A DNA stretch of 64,000 nucleotides from Eubacterium plexicaudatum ASF492. Lineage in GTDB: Bacteria > Bacillota > Clostridia > Lachnospirales > Lachnospiraceae. This document shows positions 16,295 through 25,933 of the stretch, in pieces (positions within the stretch are counted from its first letter, which is position 1; each line of letters begins with the position of its first letter). Where the stretch lies: NCBI RefSeq assembly GCF_000364225.2, contig NZ_AQFT02000001.1, forward strand, positions 992,001-1,056,000, written 5' to 3'. The position numbers and the translations under genes are program-made. Under the pieces are notes generated by a model. The model worked only from the letters and a program-made list of their open reading frames with translations, was not told the DNA's origin and ran no database searches.

Positions 16295-18034
16295 ATGAAA
16301 CAGATAACGGGTGCGGATTTGTTTGTAAAAGCGCTAAAAGAAGAAGCAGTTGACACATTGTTTGCTTATCCAGGTGGGCAGGCGATAGATTTATTTAATG
16401 CACTGTATGGAGAAAAAGAAATAGACGTTATCCTGCCGCGTCATGAGCAGGGCTTGGTTCATGCGGCAGATGGTTATGCACGTTCTACAGGTAAAGTTGG
16501 TGTCTGTCTTGTAACAAGTGGGCCAGGAGCTACGAATCTTGTTACAGGTATTGCTACTGCGAATTATGACAGTGTTCCGTTGGTATGTTTTACGGGACAG
16601 GTACCGACACACCTTATGGGGAATGATACCTTTCAGGAAGTAGACTTTGTGGGCATCACAAGAAGTATTTGCAAATATGCTGTGATGGTGCGAAAGAGAG
16701 AAGATTTGGCAGAAACAATCAAAAAGGCATTTTATATTGCAAAGACCGGAAAACCGGGAGTAGTTGTTGTTGATCTGCCAAAGGATGTCCAGAGGGCTTA
16801 CGGAAGTGACTTTTATCCGAAGGAAATTAGGATCAGAGGTTATAAGCCGAATATTTCTGTACATATAGGACAGTTAAATAAGGCGTTGGACATCCTGAAT
16901 CATGCGGTAAAGCCTGTTTTCCTGATTGGCGGCGGAGTAAATATTGCCCGTGCAAATAAAGAAATGACACAGCTTGCAGAGCTGACAGGCGTGCCTGTTA
17001 TTACAACTATCATGGGAAAAGGGGCAATCCCTACAACAAACAGTTTATATGTTGGCAATATAGGGATTCATGGGAGTTATGCTGCCAATGCAGCAATCAG
17101 TAACTGTGATGTTCTTTTTTCGATAGGAACACGGTTCAATGACCGCATTACAGGGAAAACAGAAGAATTTGCAGTAAATGCAAAGATTATCCATATTGAT
17201 GTGGATGCGGCATCTATTTCCCGAAATATTGATGTAGATATTCCTATTGTTGCTGATGCGAAAAAGGCGATATGTGCTTTGCTTGAAAAGGCAAAGCCGC
17301 TGCGCATCTCAGAGTGGACAGATGAAATCAACCGTTGGAAAAAGGAATATCCGATTGATATGGGGAAAGTCGGTTTGACGCCGCAAATGATCATTCAATC
17401 CATAAATGAAATGTTCAAAGATGCGATTGTTGCTACAGATGTGGGTCAAAATCAATTATGGGCAACACAATTTCTTGATATCGGTGAGAATAATCAAATG
17501 CTGACATCAGGCGGCTTAGGAACAATGGGATATGGTTTTCCGGCAGCAATTGGAGCGAAACTAGGCAACCCACATAAAGATGTCATTGTTATATCCGGCG
17601 ATGGTGGTTTGCAGATGAATATTCAGGAAATGGCAACGGCAGTTGTTTATGAGCTGCCAGTTATCATCTGCGTACTGAATAATGGATATTTAGGAAATGT
17701 GCGGCAATGGCAGGAAATGTTTTATGAAAGGCGATATTCGAGTACCTGTATGCGCTATCGGAGAAGCTGTAAGATAGGCTGTAACCAGCCTGATCATTGT
17801 TGTCCGGAATATACACCTGATTTCATTGCGCTGGCAGAGAGCTATGGTGCAAAAGGAATCCGTGTCACAAAGGCAGAAGATATAAAAAATGTTTTGACCG
17901 GTGCAAAACAGAATACAAAAACACCTACGGTTATTGAGTTTATCATAGACAGAGAAGTCAATGTCATGCCGATTGTTCCACCGGGAAATCCACTGAATGA
18001 CATGATTTTAGCAAGAAAGGAAAACAGAGAATGA
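16295..18034 (+). CDS. ilvB: Acetolactate synthase, large (catalytic) subunit
   Basis: 579 residues, intact. ThDP-dependent enzyme joining two pyruvates to 2-acetolactate (valine/leucine) or pyruvate and 2-oxobutyrate to acetohydroxybutyrate (isoleucine). Start ATG 16295 follows GGAGGGAG. Pyrimidine-binding domain: FAYPGGQAIDLFNALYG, with the catalytic Glu in LPRHEQGLVHAADGYAR. Central FAD-type domain: LIGGGVNIARANKE. PP domain: VISGDGGLQMNIQEMATAVV and VLNNGYLGNVRQW, the ThDP-Mg motif. A Cys-rich insert (STCMRYRRSCKIGCNQPDHC) near residue 500 is usual in clostridial IlvB. Overlaps ilvN by 4 bp. Confidence 0.96.
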   Translation: MKQITGADLFVKALKEEAVDTLFAYPGGQAIDLFNALYGEKEIDVILPRHEQGLVHAADGYARSTGKVGVCLVTSGPGATNLVTGIATANYDSVPLVCFTGQVPTHLMGNDTFQEVDFVGITRSICKYAVMVRKREDLAETIKKAFYIAKTGKPGVVVVDLPKDVQRAYGSDFYPKEIRIRGYKPNISVHIGQLNKALDILNHAVKPVFLIGGGVNIARANKEMTQLAELTGVPVITTIMGKGAIPTTNSLYVGNIGIHGSYAANAAISNCDVLFSIGTRFNDRITGKTEEFAVNAKIIHIDVDAASISRNIDVDIPIVADAKKAICALLEKAKPLRISEWTDEINRWKKEYPIDMGKVGLTPQMIIQSINEMFKDAIVATDVGQNQLWATQFLDIGENNQMLTSGGLGTMGYGFPAAIGAKLGNPHKDVIVISGDGGLQMNIQEMATAVVYELPVIICVLNNGYLGNVRQWQEMFYERRYSSTCMRYRRSCKIGCNQPDHCCPEYTPDFIALAESYGAKGIRVTKAEDIKNVLTGAKQNTKTPTVIEFIIDREVNVMPIVPPGNPLNDMILARKENRE

Positions 18035-18530
18035 AAAGAGATGGATTTGTTTATTTGTCGAAAATGAAATAGGTGTACTCGCCCGTATCTCAGGCTTGTT
18101 TTCCGGAAAATCTTATAATCCGGACAGCTTGACAGTTGGGGTTACGGAGGACAGTACCATATCACGGATGACAATTAGTTTAACAAGCGATGACAGGACT
18201 TTTGAGCAGTTAAAAAAACAGCTCGATAGAAGTGTTGAGGTAATCAAAGTAGTGGATTATACAGACACATCTATCCATATGAAAGAAATTTTATTTATTA
18301 AAGTAATGCATTGTTCAGATGCAGATATAACGGAACTGTTTCGGATTTCAAAAGTATTTGGCGTGGAAATTATTGACTATGATGGTGATACGGTTCTTTT
18401 GGAATGTACCCAGACAGAAAATAGGAATAATGATTTGATAGCTTTGCTGAAAAGAAAGTTTGTGAACAGGATTGAGATTGTAAGGGGCGGAAGCGTTGCG
18501 GTTGAAGCTGTCAGCATCTCGGAAAGATAG
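18031..18530 (+). CDS. ilvN: Acetolactate synthase, small (regulatory) subunit, frameshift at codon 3
   Basis: Regulatory subunit of acetolactate synthase, binding valine through its ACT domain for feedback inhibition. The ATG at 18031 overlaps the ilvB stop (ATGA). The frame from this ATG stops after 13 codons; adding one A to the run at 18034-18037 gives MKKRWICLFVENEIGVLARI, then SGLFSGKSYNPDSLTVGVTE, a standard IlvN start. The ACT domain occupies about residues 5-80, the C-terminal domain the rest. From 18052 to the stop the frame is undisturbed. Given the conserved remainder I think the lesion is more likely a base-call error than a real mutation. Confidence 0.88.
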
Positions 18531-18577
18531 GGAACTGAGCAGAAGTCAAGGGTTAGATTTTATTGCCGGCTAATTTA

Positions 18578-18850
18578 ATATAGTAGCACTTCAAATGTGG
18601 TGCTTATTAATTAACGTGTATATTGTATCGGCTGAACCTATTCATGTTTTCCGGAAAGGACGATAACTAATCATAACATGATTTCCAATTCTTAGATTAC
18701 TTGACTATAGTTGGAAAAGTGACTACAATGTATTTGAATAAAAATAATGAGGTGAAAATAAAAGTGGTTGATTTTAAAAACAGGCTGTTCTATACGTTAA
18801 ACGAAAAGAATCTTTTGCATTAAAGTACGTAGAAATGCAGGAAATTTAGA
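18578..18850 (+). repeat. Diverged direct copy of the 20700-21005 segment
   Basis: Shares long matching stretches with 20700-21005, such as GTGGTGCTTATT, AACTAATCATA, ATGTATTTGAATA and AAAGAATCTTTT, in the same order. It corresponds to the 5' part of the XRE gene (minus strand) and its upstream region; here the XRE part is truncated and broken. Each copy lies upstream of a small membrane protein gene. The rest of 18531-18903 holds nothing else recognisable. Confidence 0.75.
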
Positions 18851-18903
18851 TACGGTTTCGGCAAAAAGAATGATGGAGAATAATAAGTTTGTGAGGAAAT
18901 TAA

Positions 18904-19356
18904 ATGTTAAAGAAATACAAGTTGAGTTTTGAAATCTGGGGATTACTGTTATTCCTGATTATTATGATACCAAATTTTATCTGGTTTGCTATCCCTGCGC
19001 CAAACGATGTATTACGGGGAAAATCAATTACAGAAACGATTGATACGGTAGCTGCTGTATGTCAGATATTGATGATTGCTGCTTTATGTATTTTCAAAAA
19101 CAAAAAATGCGGAAGAAGATGTGCAACCAATTTTATTATTATCGTAGTTATATGTTGTTTGTTATATTTTTTCTGCTGGATCGTTTACTATAACGGTATA
19201 GTAAATGCGATTGTGATTTTAGGGCTGACTGTTTCACCTTGTTTCGCATTTTTGTTTTTTGCAATGGATAGAAAGAATGGGATAGCGTTCATTCTAATTT
19301 CAATTTTTACAATTTGTCATTTGATATATGGAATGGTTACTCCGTTCGGGAACTGA
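18904..19356 (+). CDS. Small integral membrane protein, unknown function
   Basis: 150 residues, with four predicted membrane segments: about 10-32 (IWGLLLFLIIMIPNFIWFAI), 48-65, 75-97 (NFIIIVVICCLLYFFCWIVY) and 100-140. GAGGAAATTAA precedes the ATG. Not recognised beyond its membrane topology. It lies downstream of a degenerate copy of the XRE promoter segment, as the small membrane protein at 21090 lies downstream of the better copy, so the duplication may have included a regulator-membrane protein unit. Confidence 0.75.
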   Translation: MLKKYKLSFEIWGLLLFLIIMIPNFIWFAIPAPNDVLRGKSITETIDTVAAVCQILMIAALCIFKNKKCGRRCATNFIIIVVICCLLYFFCWIVYYNGIVNAIVILGLTVSPCFAFLFFAMDRKNGIAFILISIFTICHLIYGMVTPFGN

Positions 19357-19358
19357 AA

Positions 19359-20104
19359 TTACTTTTCCAATAATTTCAAAAATCGCTTATCATTCATCTG
19401 CTCATTTGTAATATAGTTACCATCTGAAAATAATGCATAAGTTGTAATAGGTGTCGGAGCGTTTTGTGCGTCCTCTTTGTTCTGTAAGTGAACCGACTTG
19501 AATGGTATGGATTTTTCTTTCGCAATATTTTCAATTACAGGAATATATTTTGCATTAAACGGACACTGGTTGGTGTAGTACAGGACATATCCCATCTCAT
19601 CAATATGAGGGTGTTTTGCACATTCTTTGAATTTTGGCAATGGAGCATTTTCGATAAAAGGTAAATGCCATAATAAAATACCATTATCCGCTTCATCACT
19701 GATGGTAAACCCTTTGTATTTCAGGAACCTGGGGTCTGCCAGAAAAGGTTTTTTCTTTGCTGCGGCTAATATGCATAGTCCTTTTTTCCTTTGTTTTTAC
19801 TATCCATAATGCAGGCATTCAGTAGCTGCGTTGAATAACCATGTCCTTTGAAAGAACCGGCTACCCATAAACAGTCAATATACATATAGTTATTTGCGAC
19901 AATGGGATTCCACGCATTTTCAGCGGGGATATATTCAATAAAACATTTTCCCCGCCGTTCACTTTTTAAGAAAACCAAACCGTCATCAAAACGTCCTTTT
20001 AACCAGTCTTTTTTTGATGACACCTGCATATCATGATTGTTTGAAATTGCACAACAGATATGTTCTTTTTCTATATTTTCGTTTGTTACTCTAATATATT
20101 CCAC
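19359..20104 (-). CDS. GNAT acetyltransferase with C-terminal YoaP domain, one frameshift
   Basis: About 248 residues when joined. The start GTG at 20104 has GGAGG 6 bases upstream and gives MEYIRVTNENIEKEHICCAI. The N-terminal GNAT fold has the acyl-CoA loop region VAGSFKGHGYSTQLLNACI. The C-terminal YoaP part reads MGYVLYYTNQCPFNAKYIPV and NAPTPITTYALFSDGNYITN. The two parts are in different frames because the run of T at 19782-19787 has six bases where seven are needed; the join then reads GKKGLCILAAAKKKPFLADP. YoaP-type acetyltransferases are of unknown substrate. Downstream the stop nearly abuts the convergent membrane protein gene. Confidence 0.88.
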
Positions 20105-20199
20105 AAGACACCTCCGCAAATTTCCTATTTATTTCTTTCATTTTTGTTACCTGTTTTCGAATAGCCGGATTGCTACGGTCTTTAGTATAGCACACATAT

Positions 20200-20227
20200 C
20201 CTGACACCTTTTGTCAGGTTTTATTTT
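20200..20227 (+). terminator. Terminator-like hairpin with T tract
   Basis: CCTGACA-CCTTT-TGTCAGG followed by TTTTATTTTT. It points rightward, though the nearest gene (the acetyltransferase) runs leftward from 20104, so its partner gene seems to be lost. The remainder of 20120-20403 shows no gene. Confidence 0.55.
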
Positions 20228-20375
20228 TATTATATATTTCTTGTGCCTGTGCAGCTAAAACACCGTAAGCGTCAAATAAGATAGTGGATAGAAAATAACC
20301 ACCAACCCTCTATACGAAAGGAGCAGTGGTTATCGACAACGTTCCTGTACCATGGGTTTGTGAGGCCGGAAGCCA

Positions 20376-20405
20376 TGCATTGTCGAATCATATCCAACCG
20401 GTACT
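20376..20405 (+). repeat. 30 bp IS66 tnpA-remnant repeat
   Basis: TGCATTGTCGAATCATATCC and the bases after it match 15163-15192 at 28 of 30 positions, part of the IS66-like tnpA remnant there. The flanking sequence differs, so this is a smaller scrap of the same IS66 subtype, cut by the neighbouring MITE at CTAG. Confidence 0.55.
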
Positions 20406-20527
20406 AGAGTGTGTCTTAAAATTCATTCCTGCCATCTGCACGCCCCACTTTGCGGGAGATTTGTCCCTCATTCGGTCAACGTAGCTCGCTACGCCTCCCT
20501 CATTCGGGACAAATCTCCCGCAAACCT
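20404..20527. repeat. MITE-like element, subtype a, truncated at its right end
   Basis: Starts CTAGAGTGTGTCTTAAAATT and follows the sequence of the complete copy at 60730-60895, including the internal inverted arms GCGGGAGATTTGTCCC / GGGACAAATCTCCCGC, then diverges after CCGCAAAC. The right terminal repeat is absent. It interrupts the IS66 scrap at 20376-20405. Confidence 0.8.
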
Positions 20528-20592
20528 TAACAGTTAACAGAGCATCTTATGATCAAGGATATTAATGCAGAGGATGGGGCAGACAGGAAAAT

Positions 20593-20811
20593 TCATAAAG
20601 GCTGGTCCGTATCAGATGGTATATACTCAGCAATTTCTTCCAGCTTACATTGAAGAATCCTGCACAGGTCATTTAATGTTGTGGTATTCATAGGTTTATT
20701 ATTACGCAGCTTATCAATAATAGCACTGGAAATGTGGTGCTTATTGATTAACGTGTATGTTGTCTCGGTTGAATTTTTTAATGTTTTCCAGAAAGGACTA
20801 TAACTAATCAT
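20593..20811 (-). CDS. XRE-family transcriptional regulator, small
   Basis: 72 residues, essentially a single Cro/C1-type helix-turn-helix: TLINKHHISSAIIDKLRNNK, then TTTLNDLCRILQCKLEEIAEY, the usual end of YozG-like XRE proteins. Intact. Its 5' part and upstream region exist in a second degenerate copy at 18578-18850. It is divergent from the small membrane protein at 21090 and so may regulate it. Confidence 0.85.
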   Translation of the reverse strand: MISYSPFWKTLKNSTETTYTLINKHHISSAIIDKLRNNKPMNTTTLNDLCRILQCKLEEIAEYIPSDTDQPL

Positions 20812-21005
20812 AGCATGTTTTCCCCTTTATTAGTATAAGCATAAAATACAGTGAAATACTTGAATATAGTTAGGAAAGTGACTATAATGTATTTGAATAT
20901 ATGTAATTAGGTAAAAAATAAAAGGGGATAATTTTAAAATAGGCTCTTCTATACGTTAAATGAAAAGAATCTTTTACATTAAAGTACATAGAAATGCAGG
21001 ATGTG
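20700..21005 (+). repeat. Less-degraded copy of the XRE promoter segment
   Basis: Partner of 18578-18850: 5' end of the XRE gene plus its upstream region, ending near GAAATGCAGGA. Between the XRE start (20811) and 21089 there is no ORF I would call. Confidence 0.75.
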
Positions 21006-21089
21006 GTAAATATTATTAAATTGTGATTAACAGCTAAACCAATGTTTGTAATTCGGTATAAAAGTTGAAAAGAATAGAGGAGAATATGA

Positions 21090-21257
21090 ATGATTTTATT
21101 AGGTGTTCTGTTGGCAGGTATAATAATTGTATGGATTGCTGCATGGATTTTTGTAATTGCAGATACGACAGAATGTAGCAAATGCGACCAGCGATACCTG
21201 TGTATGCATTCAACTCTGAATTCGATGATTAGATGTAGAATTTATGGAAAGCGGTGA
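21090..21257 (+). CDS. 55-residue membrane protein with Cys pairs
   Basis: Short ORF with AGAGGAG 7 bases before ATG 21090. One membrane helix at the N-terminus (ILLGVLLAGIIIVWIAAWIF), then a cytoplasmic or external tail with CSKC, a later C-x3-H and another Cys. This pattern is not expected by chance and the ribosome site is good. Function unknown. An overlapping start at 21086 in another frame would give a 30-residue Cys-rich peptide; I think it less likely because the membrane-helix frame is longer and better spaced. Confidence 0.5.
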   Translation: MILLGVLLAGIIIVWIAAWIFVIADTTECSKCDQRYLCMHSTLNSMIRCRIYGKR

Positions 21258-21335
21258 AACGGACAAAATGTGCGGACAGGATAAAAATACAGAATGTTTG
21301 CTATTTGTATATTGTTAAGGAAAGAAACACACGCT

Positions 21336-21500
21336 CTAGTACACCGTAAAATAAATATCTGGTTATATTGCGCCGGATAAATCTTCATGAGTGCATGGCA
21401 AAAACCGGAGGTGTACCGGGGTACATTGAGGATTTTTGCCATGTGCTCATGGAGATTTAGACAAGCAGGATGACCAGATATTTATTTTATGGTGTACTAG
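21336..21500. repeat. 165 bp MITE-like hairpin element, subtype c
   Basis: Flanked by CTAG at both ends. Terminal repeats TACACCGTAAAATAAATATC and TACACCATAAAATAAATATC (reverse). The interior is also palindromic: GCATGGCAAAAA against TTTTTGCCATG, with GGGTACA near the centre, so almost the whole element can fold as one hairpin. No ORF. Confidence 0.8.
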
Positions 21501-21541
21501 TGCTCCATCCGGGCAGAAATTACAGTTTATTACAGCCTAAA
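21497..21541. repeat. Solo end of a subtype b MITE
   Basis: CTAGTGCTCCATCCGGGCAG and the bases after it equal the terminal repeat of the element at 46919-47084 for about 42 bases, then stop at the leader of the sigma factor gene. It shares its CTAG with the subtype c element, as in the array at 46.8-48.0 kb. Confidence 0.7.
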
Positions 21542-21662
21542 AGTGTAAATATTGAAATTTTTTGAAAATATGAAAACTTTTTTCCGGCGTCGCGACAATA
21601 TAAATATGCAAGGGCAAATCTTTGCAAGTCGACTTGAAAGAAGAAGAAGGAGGATGGCTGCT

Positions 21663-22202
21663 ATGAATAACGATGAATTTGAGCGGTTTGTCCTGAAGTT
21701 TGGAAAAGACATTCTGCGGTTTTGCCGGATGACGGCAGGAGATGCGGAAAATGGAGACGAACTGTATCAGGACACGATGCTCAAGCTGCTGGAGAAAAAG
21801 AAAAAACTGGACTCCATGCAGAATACAAAGAGTTACGCTTTATCCACCTCAATTTATCTATGGAAAAATGAGAAGAAAAAATATGCAAACAGGATGAGGC
21901 TGGTTCCGATTGACAGTATGGACGAGATGTCGGATGAGGGATATGAGTTTACCGGTTATGATAACGAAGTCTCCCCGGAACATATTGTATTAAAGCAAAA
22001 TGAGGCGGACCTGATTCAGGGATTTGTTCATATGCTGCCGGAAAAGTACAAAATACCAATCTATCTGTATTATTCGGCAGATATGCAGATCAATGAGATA
22101 TCCGGAATTCTCGGACTGCCGGAAGGAACCGTCAAGAGCCGAATGCGGAAAGCAAAGAAACAGTTAAAGGAAAAATTGGAGGCGATAGGATATGACGGAT
22201 GA
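21663..22202 (+). CDS. Sigma-70 family (ECF-type) RNA polymerase sigma factor
   Basis: 179 residues. Start ATG 21663, 9 bases after AAGGAGG; in-frame upstream Mets have no ribosome site. Region 2: NNDEFERFVLKFGKDILRFC, then ENGDELYQDTMLKLLE. Region 4: LPEKYKIPIYLYYSADMQIN, EISGILGLPEGTVKSRMRKA, the HTH binding the -35 element. It overlaps the downstream DUF4179 gene by 11 bp, the usual pairing of a sigma factor with its membrane anti-sigma. That partner is destroyed by IS66 copy 3, so this sigma factor may be deregulated. Its upstream region carries two MITEs. Confidence 0.93.
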   Translation: MNNDEFERFVLKFGKDILRFCRMTAGDAENGDELYQDTMLKLLEKKKKLDSMQNTKSYALSTSIYLWKNEKKKYANRMRLVPIDSMDEMSDEGYEFTGYDNEVSPEHIVLKQNEADLIQGFVHMLPEKYKIPIYLYYSADMQINEISGILGLPEGTVKSRMRKAKKQLKEKLEAIGYDG

Positions 22203-23138
22203 AAAATTGGATCAAATCTTAAAGCAAGCCCTTGCTCCTGAAATAAGTGACAGAGAAATCCGGATACAAAAAAGGAGGAAGGATAAAATGAAAAGATTTG
22301 GCAAAATAGGAAAAGGCGCAGCTGCTGCGGCTGCTGCTGCGGTTATTGGAACACTCGGACTGGGATACTTTAATCCGGTGCTTGCGGCAAAGATCCCGTT
22401 GATTGGAAAAATTTTTGAAAAGGTTGAGGATGATGCCACATATTCCGGAAACTATACGGATAAGAAAACTGTCCTGACAAAAGAAGATCATACGGGAAAA
22501 CCGGATACGTCGGATTATTCCGTATCCGATCAGGGAATCACACTGACTGCTTCGGAAGTCTACTGTGACGGATATTCCATATTCCTTACGGTAAATATTG
22601 AATCGGAAGATGCGGATTTTACGCACATTCCCAGACATTATACCGGTATGAAGGCTTCAGATAACCGGACAGCCGCAGGATTTTATATTGACGGAACCTG
22701 GAGTGTGGATGGAAGTTCACCTGAATGGATTGTAAATACGTTTGACGGAGAGGTAATCGACAGCCATACATTTGCAGGTATGCTGAAGATAGATCTTGCA
22801 CGGAAACATGCGGGAAGCGGCGAACTTCGGTTAAATGTAAGCGGCCTTGGTTATGATGATGACAGGATGCTTGATGCTGAGGAAATATCGGCATCTCACC
22901 GGATGGATGGCAGCTGGAATATTGATATTCCGTTTGAGGTAAATGAAACTGATGTAAAAACAATCGAAGTAGGTGAGAAAAAGGGGAATTTTACACTTGA
23001 AGATGTAGTAGTATCTCCATATCAGGTCATTGTTCATACAACAACACCGGGAGCGCAGAGAGAACTGACAGACGACAGGAGGGAAAAACTGCTTTCGAAA
23101 GATCCCGATATGACGGATGCGGAGATGTTTGAACTTCT
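22192..23138 (+). pseudogene. DUF4179 anti-sigma-like membrane protein, N-terminal part (split by IS66)
   Basis: 315 residues to the insertion point. Cytoplasmic sigma-binding segment (residues 1-35, MTDEKLDQILKQALAPEISD), one membrane helix with an Ala-rich start (about 39-62, AAAAAAAAVIGTLGLGYF), then an extracytoplasmic DUF4179-type domain. The frame is cut at the 8 bp GAACTTCT, where IS66 copy 3 lies; the frame resumes at 26110. Removing the IS and one copy of the duplication gives DAEMFELLGWSYEFCQ. Partner of the sigma factor upstream. Confidence 0.88.
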
Positions 23139-23193
23139 GTAAGCGATGAATAACCTACCGTTCCACATATGTTCCGTTTAGGTGTAAAATAGT

Positions 23194-24904
23194 CTATATT
23201 GGCAATTGAGGTTTGTTTTCAGGTGTTATCGCTTCAACATCGATCAGTCCTGTGCAGCGTTCTTTGATAAAATCACTCCACGGAAGAAGCGTTTTAACTG
23301 CATTAGGATCATCTTTATGCTCAGGCATGTACAGCAGCAGGACATAAAGGTATTGGAATACATTCAGCTTATTGGCTTTTGCGGTTTCTATTATACTGTA
23401 AACAAGCGCACTTGCTTCTGCCCCAGCCGCAGATGTGTGGAACAGCGAGTTCTTCCTGCCAATAGCATACGATTTTGCGCAGCGTTCGGCTCTATTATTA
23501 GAAAGTTCGCATCTGCCGTCCAGCATATAGCTCTGTAGTGTCTCTCTGTGGTTTATTGAATAATTGACGGCTTTTCCAGCTTGCTGCCGCCAAGCGGTTT
23601 TAGGGCTTCAATCCATGACCAGAACTTTTCCCAGACAGGTGCCTCCTTTTCCAGCCGTTTTTCCTGGCGCTTTTCTGGGCCCATGCCTTTCAGCCCTTTT
23701 TCAATGAAAAAGAGCTTGTTGAAAAACACGAGGCCGATCTCAGCCGGGATCATGTTTTCCATCTGTTCCGGATCCGGAAGCGGGATGTCTTTTACATCCG
23801 TTTCTGAATTTATGTCCAGCAGCTTCAGCTTTTTCCGCCGTTCTGCCGGGAGGGCTTCGTAAAATTTTCTGCGGCAGTGCGCAGAGCATACGGCAAGGAC
23901 CACATCCTCCACCTGGTTATAGCCGCTGTACCCATCGCACTGCACGATGCCGGAAAAACCCTCCAGGAAAGCTTTTGGGAAAACGCCGCTGCGCCCCGCC
24001 TGGTATTCATAGAGTACGATCGGCGCCAGGCCGTCGCTCCCGCTTAAATACATCCACATGTATGATATAGATTCCGCGGCTTTCCCCTTTTCGTGCAGCA
24101 CCTGGCAGGTTGTTTCATCCGCATGGATAATATCCCTTTGCAGGAGGAGCCGGTGCATTTGGTCATATACCGGCTGGAAATATTCCATGGCACATTTTAT
24201 ATACCAGTTTGCCATGGTTTCACGCGGCAGCTCCAATCCAAGCTGGGCCATGCAGGCCTCCTGGCGGTAGTATGGGACGCTTACAAAACTTTTTCAAACA
24301 TGACGTACGCAACAACAGACGGCGACGCCGGGCTGTGCGCCATAAGCGGTACAGGCGTCTGCGCCTGCACGATTGTGCCGTCGCCGTCTTTACGGCATTC
24401 CGGGCAGATCAGTTCTTCCTGCATATAGCGGACACGCTCCACTTTTGCCGGGGTTATACGCAGCTCTGTGCGGACTTGTTTATATCCAAGCAGGATCATT
24501 TCCGCATTGCAGTACGGGCAGAGTCGGTCTTTACCCGGGACAGGGATTATGACATCGCGGACAGGGATGTCCGCATAACGCTCATCCCTCGTGGCTTTCT
24601 TCTTTTTCGTCCGGGTGTGTTCCTTCACCGTTGTTTTTGCAGGCGGGTTTTCCGGTTCATCCCCGCAACTGGCTGGCGAAGTTTTTGTCTTCTCGCTTTT
24701 TGTGCCGAACAGCTGGCGCTTAAATTCTTCAAGCGTTTCCTCCAGGCCGGACTTTAAAAGGCGCAGTTCATCCACAAGGGCGCGCAGTTGTGCTATGGCC
24801 TGCTCCTGCTCCAAGATGCGTGCGTCCTGGGACTGTATCTGCATTTTCTGCTGCTCCACCATTGTTTCCAGCAGCCGGATATAATCTTCCATATTAACTG
24901 GCAT
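23194..24904 (-). pseudogene. tnpC: IS66 transposase TnpC, copy 3, frameshifted
   Basis: Start ATG 24904 after CGGAGGGTACAC. Three open pieces (24904-24281, 24251-23553, 23526-23194) in different frames together cover the whole IS66 transposase: coiled-coil region, zinc domain (CPYCNAEM, CPECRKDG), Asp motifs HADETTCQV and VQCDGYSGYN, and the Glu in NNRAERCAKSYAIGRKNSLF. Breaks lie near 24285 (VMFEKVL / SVPYYRQEA) and near 23545 (KPSIIQ / NHRET). Diverged from copies 1 and 2 by many substitutions, so it is a separate arrival. Confidence 0.88.
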
Positions 24905-25192
24905 GTGTACCCTCCGTGTTTCCATTTACTTACATTATAAGGAAACGCGGGGATGAAATCAAACCGCCCATACCTGCGCGATAGGCACAATGACGGACTG
25001 GAAACTGCCGCCAAATACAGGAAAAAGGCTTAAAAACAGCATTTTTCAGGCAGGTTATCCACAGTTTTGCGGCCTGGCGCTGCGTTATGCGTGGACAGCA
25101 TCCCGGAAAAAAAACAGCGTCGTGGACAACATTCCCTGGCGGCTTGCAGCGCTGGAAAAAAATTTTTAAATTTCTACATAATGCACAAAAAT

Positions 25193-25549
25193 TCAGAAGT
25201 CCTTCCTGCCGGAAGGCTGCACCGCCTTTGGCTGGCAGATGGAGAGTCCTTCCAGAAGCCATCGCAGCTGCTGGCGGGTAAGCGGCCTTACTTGCGAAGC
25301 GTCCCGCGGCCACTGGAATTTTCCATTGTCCAGGCGTTTTGTGCAGAGCACGAACCCCGTCTGGTCAAAGTACAGGGCCTTTAGCGTATTTCTTTTCCGG
25401 CCGCAGAACAGATAAAGGGCGTCCGAATAAGGGTCCATCTGGTAAGTGTCCCGGATCAGGGACATAAGGCCGTCAAAGCTGCGCCGCATATCGGTGCATC
25501 CAGTGACGATATAAACTTTCGTGTCACTGGACAATGCACCTAACAGCAC
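25193..25549 (-). CDS. tnpB: IS66 accessory protein TnpB, copy 3
   Basis: 118 residues, intact. Same signature as the other copies (TGCTDMRRSFDGLMSLIRDT, LYLFCGRKRNTLKALYFD), with about ten substitutions relative to copy 1. It overlaps tnpA. Between tnpB and tnpC lie about 290 noncoding bases. Confidence 0.9.
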   Translation of the reverse strand: MLLGALSSDTKVYIVTGCTDMRRSFDGLMSLIRDTYQMDPYSDALYLFCGRKRNTLKALYFDQTGFVLCTKRLDNGKFQWPRDASQVRPLTRQQLRWLLEGLSICQPKAVQPSGRKDF

Positions 25550-25933
25550 AGCCTCCCCAGCGCCAGAAGCGTATTCCGTATGGTATCTTCTGAAGCACCG
25601 TCTGCAATTTCAATGCTGTACCCCGGCATCCTGACCGTGATGGCAGCATGGGCTGCTGGAACCGGCAGCGTATCACTTGCAGCGCAGCCTGGATCAGGGA
25701 CAGGGCTGCTGCCCAGCTCCAGTGGAACCACTTCGTGCACCTGCCTGGATGGGGCCGCCTGCGGATCTGGTATGATACAGGATTTTTCTTTAGGTCTGAA
25801 ACTTTGTTATGAAATGTTTTATGGATATGGAATGCAGCCGGCACCATTCTCTGTCAGGCAGGCCGCTCGTGCGGCATTCCTGGATCAGCTCCAGCCATTC
25901 CTGGTCACTGCGGGTTTTCTTTTTCTCTGACAT
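25540..25933 (-). pseudogene. tnpA: IS66 accessory protein TnpA, copy 3, frameshifted
   Basis: ATG 25933 after AGGAGATGATGCT, giving SEKKKTRSDQEWLELIQECR. The frame breaks after HSISIK at a run of four bases (T at 25827-25830; A on the coding strand) where copies 1 and 2 have five. Repair restores KTFHNKVSDLKKNP and the C-terminal half ending in AITVRMPGYSIEIADGAS. Confidence 0.85.

Noticed and set aside
21086..21178. 30-residue Cys-rich peptide ORF
   Set aside because: Overlaps a longer, better-spaced ORF with a membrane helix in another frame; Cys richness is a by-product of that frame.
23206..24884. Several plus-strand ORFs across IS66 copy 3
   Set aside because: They are antisense shadows of tnpC on the minus strand; no ribosome sites or recognisable domains.
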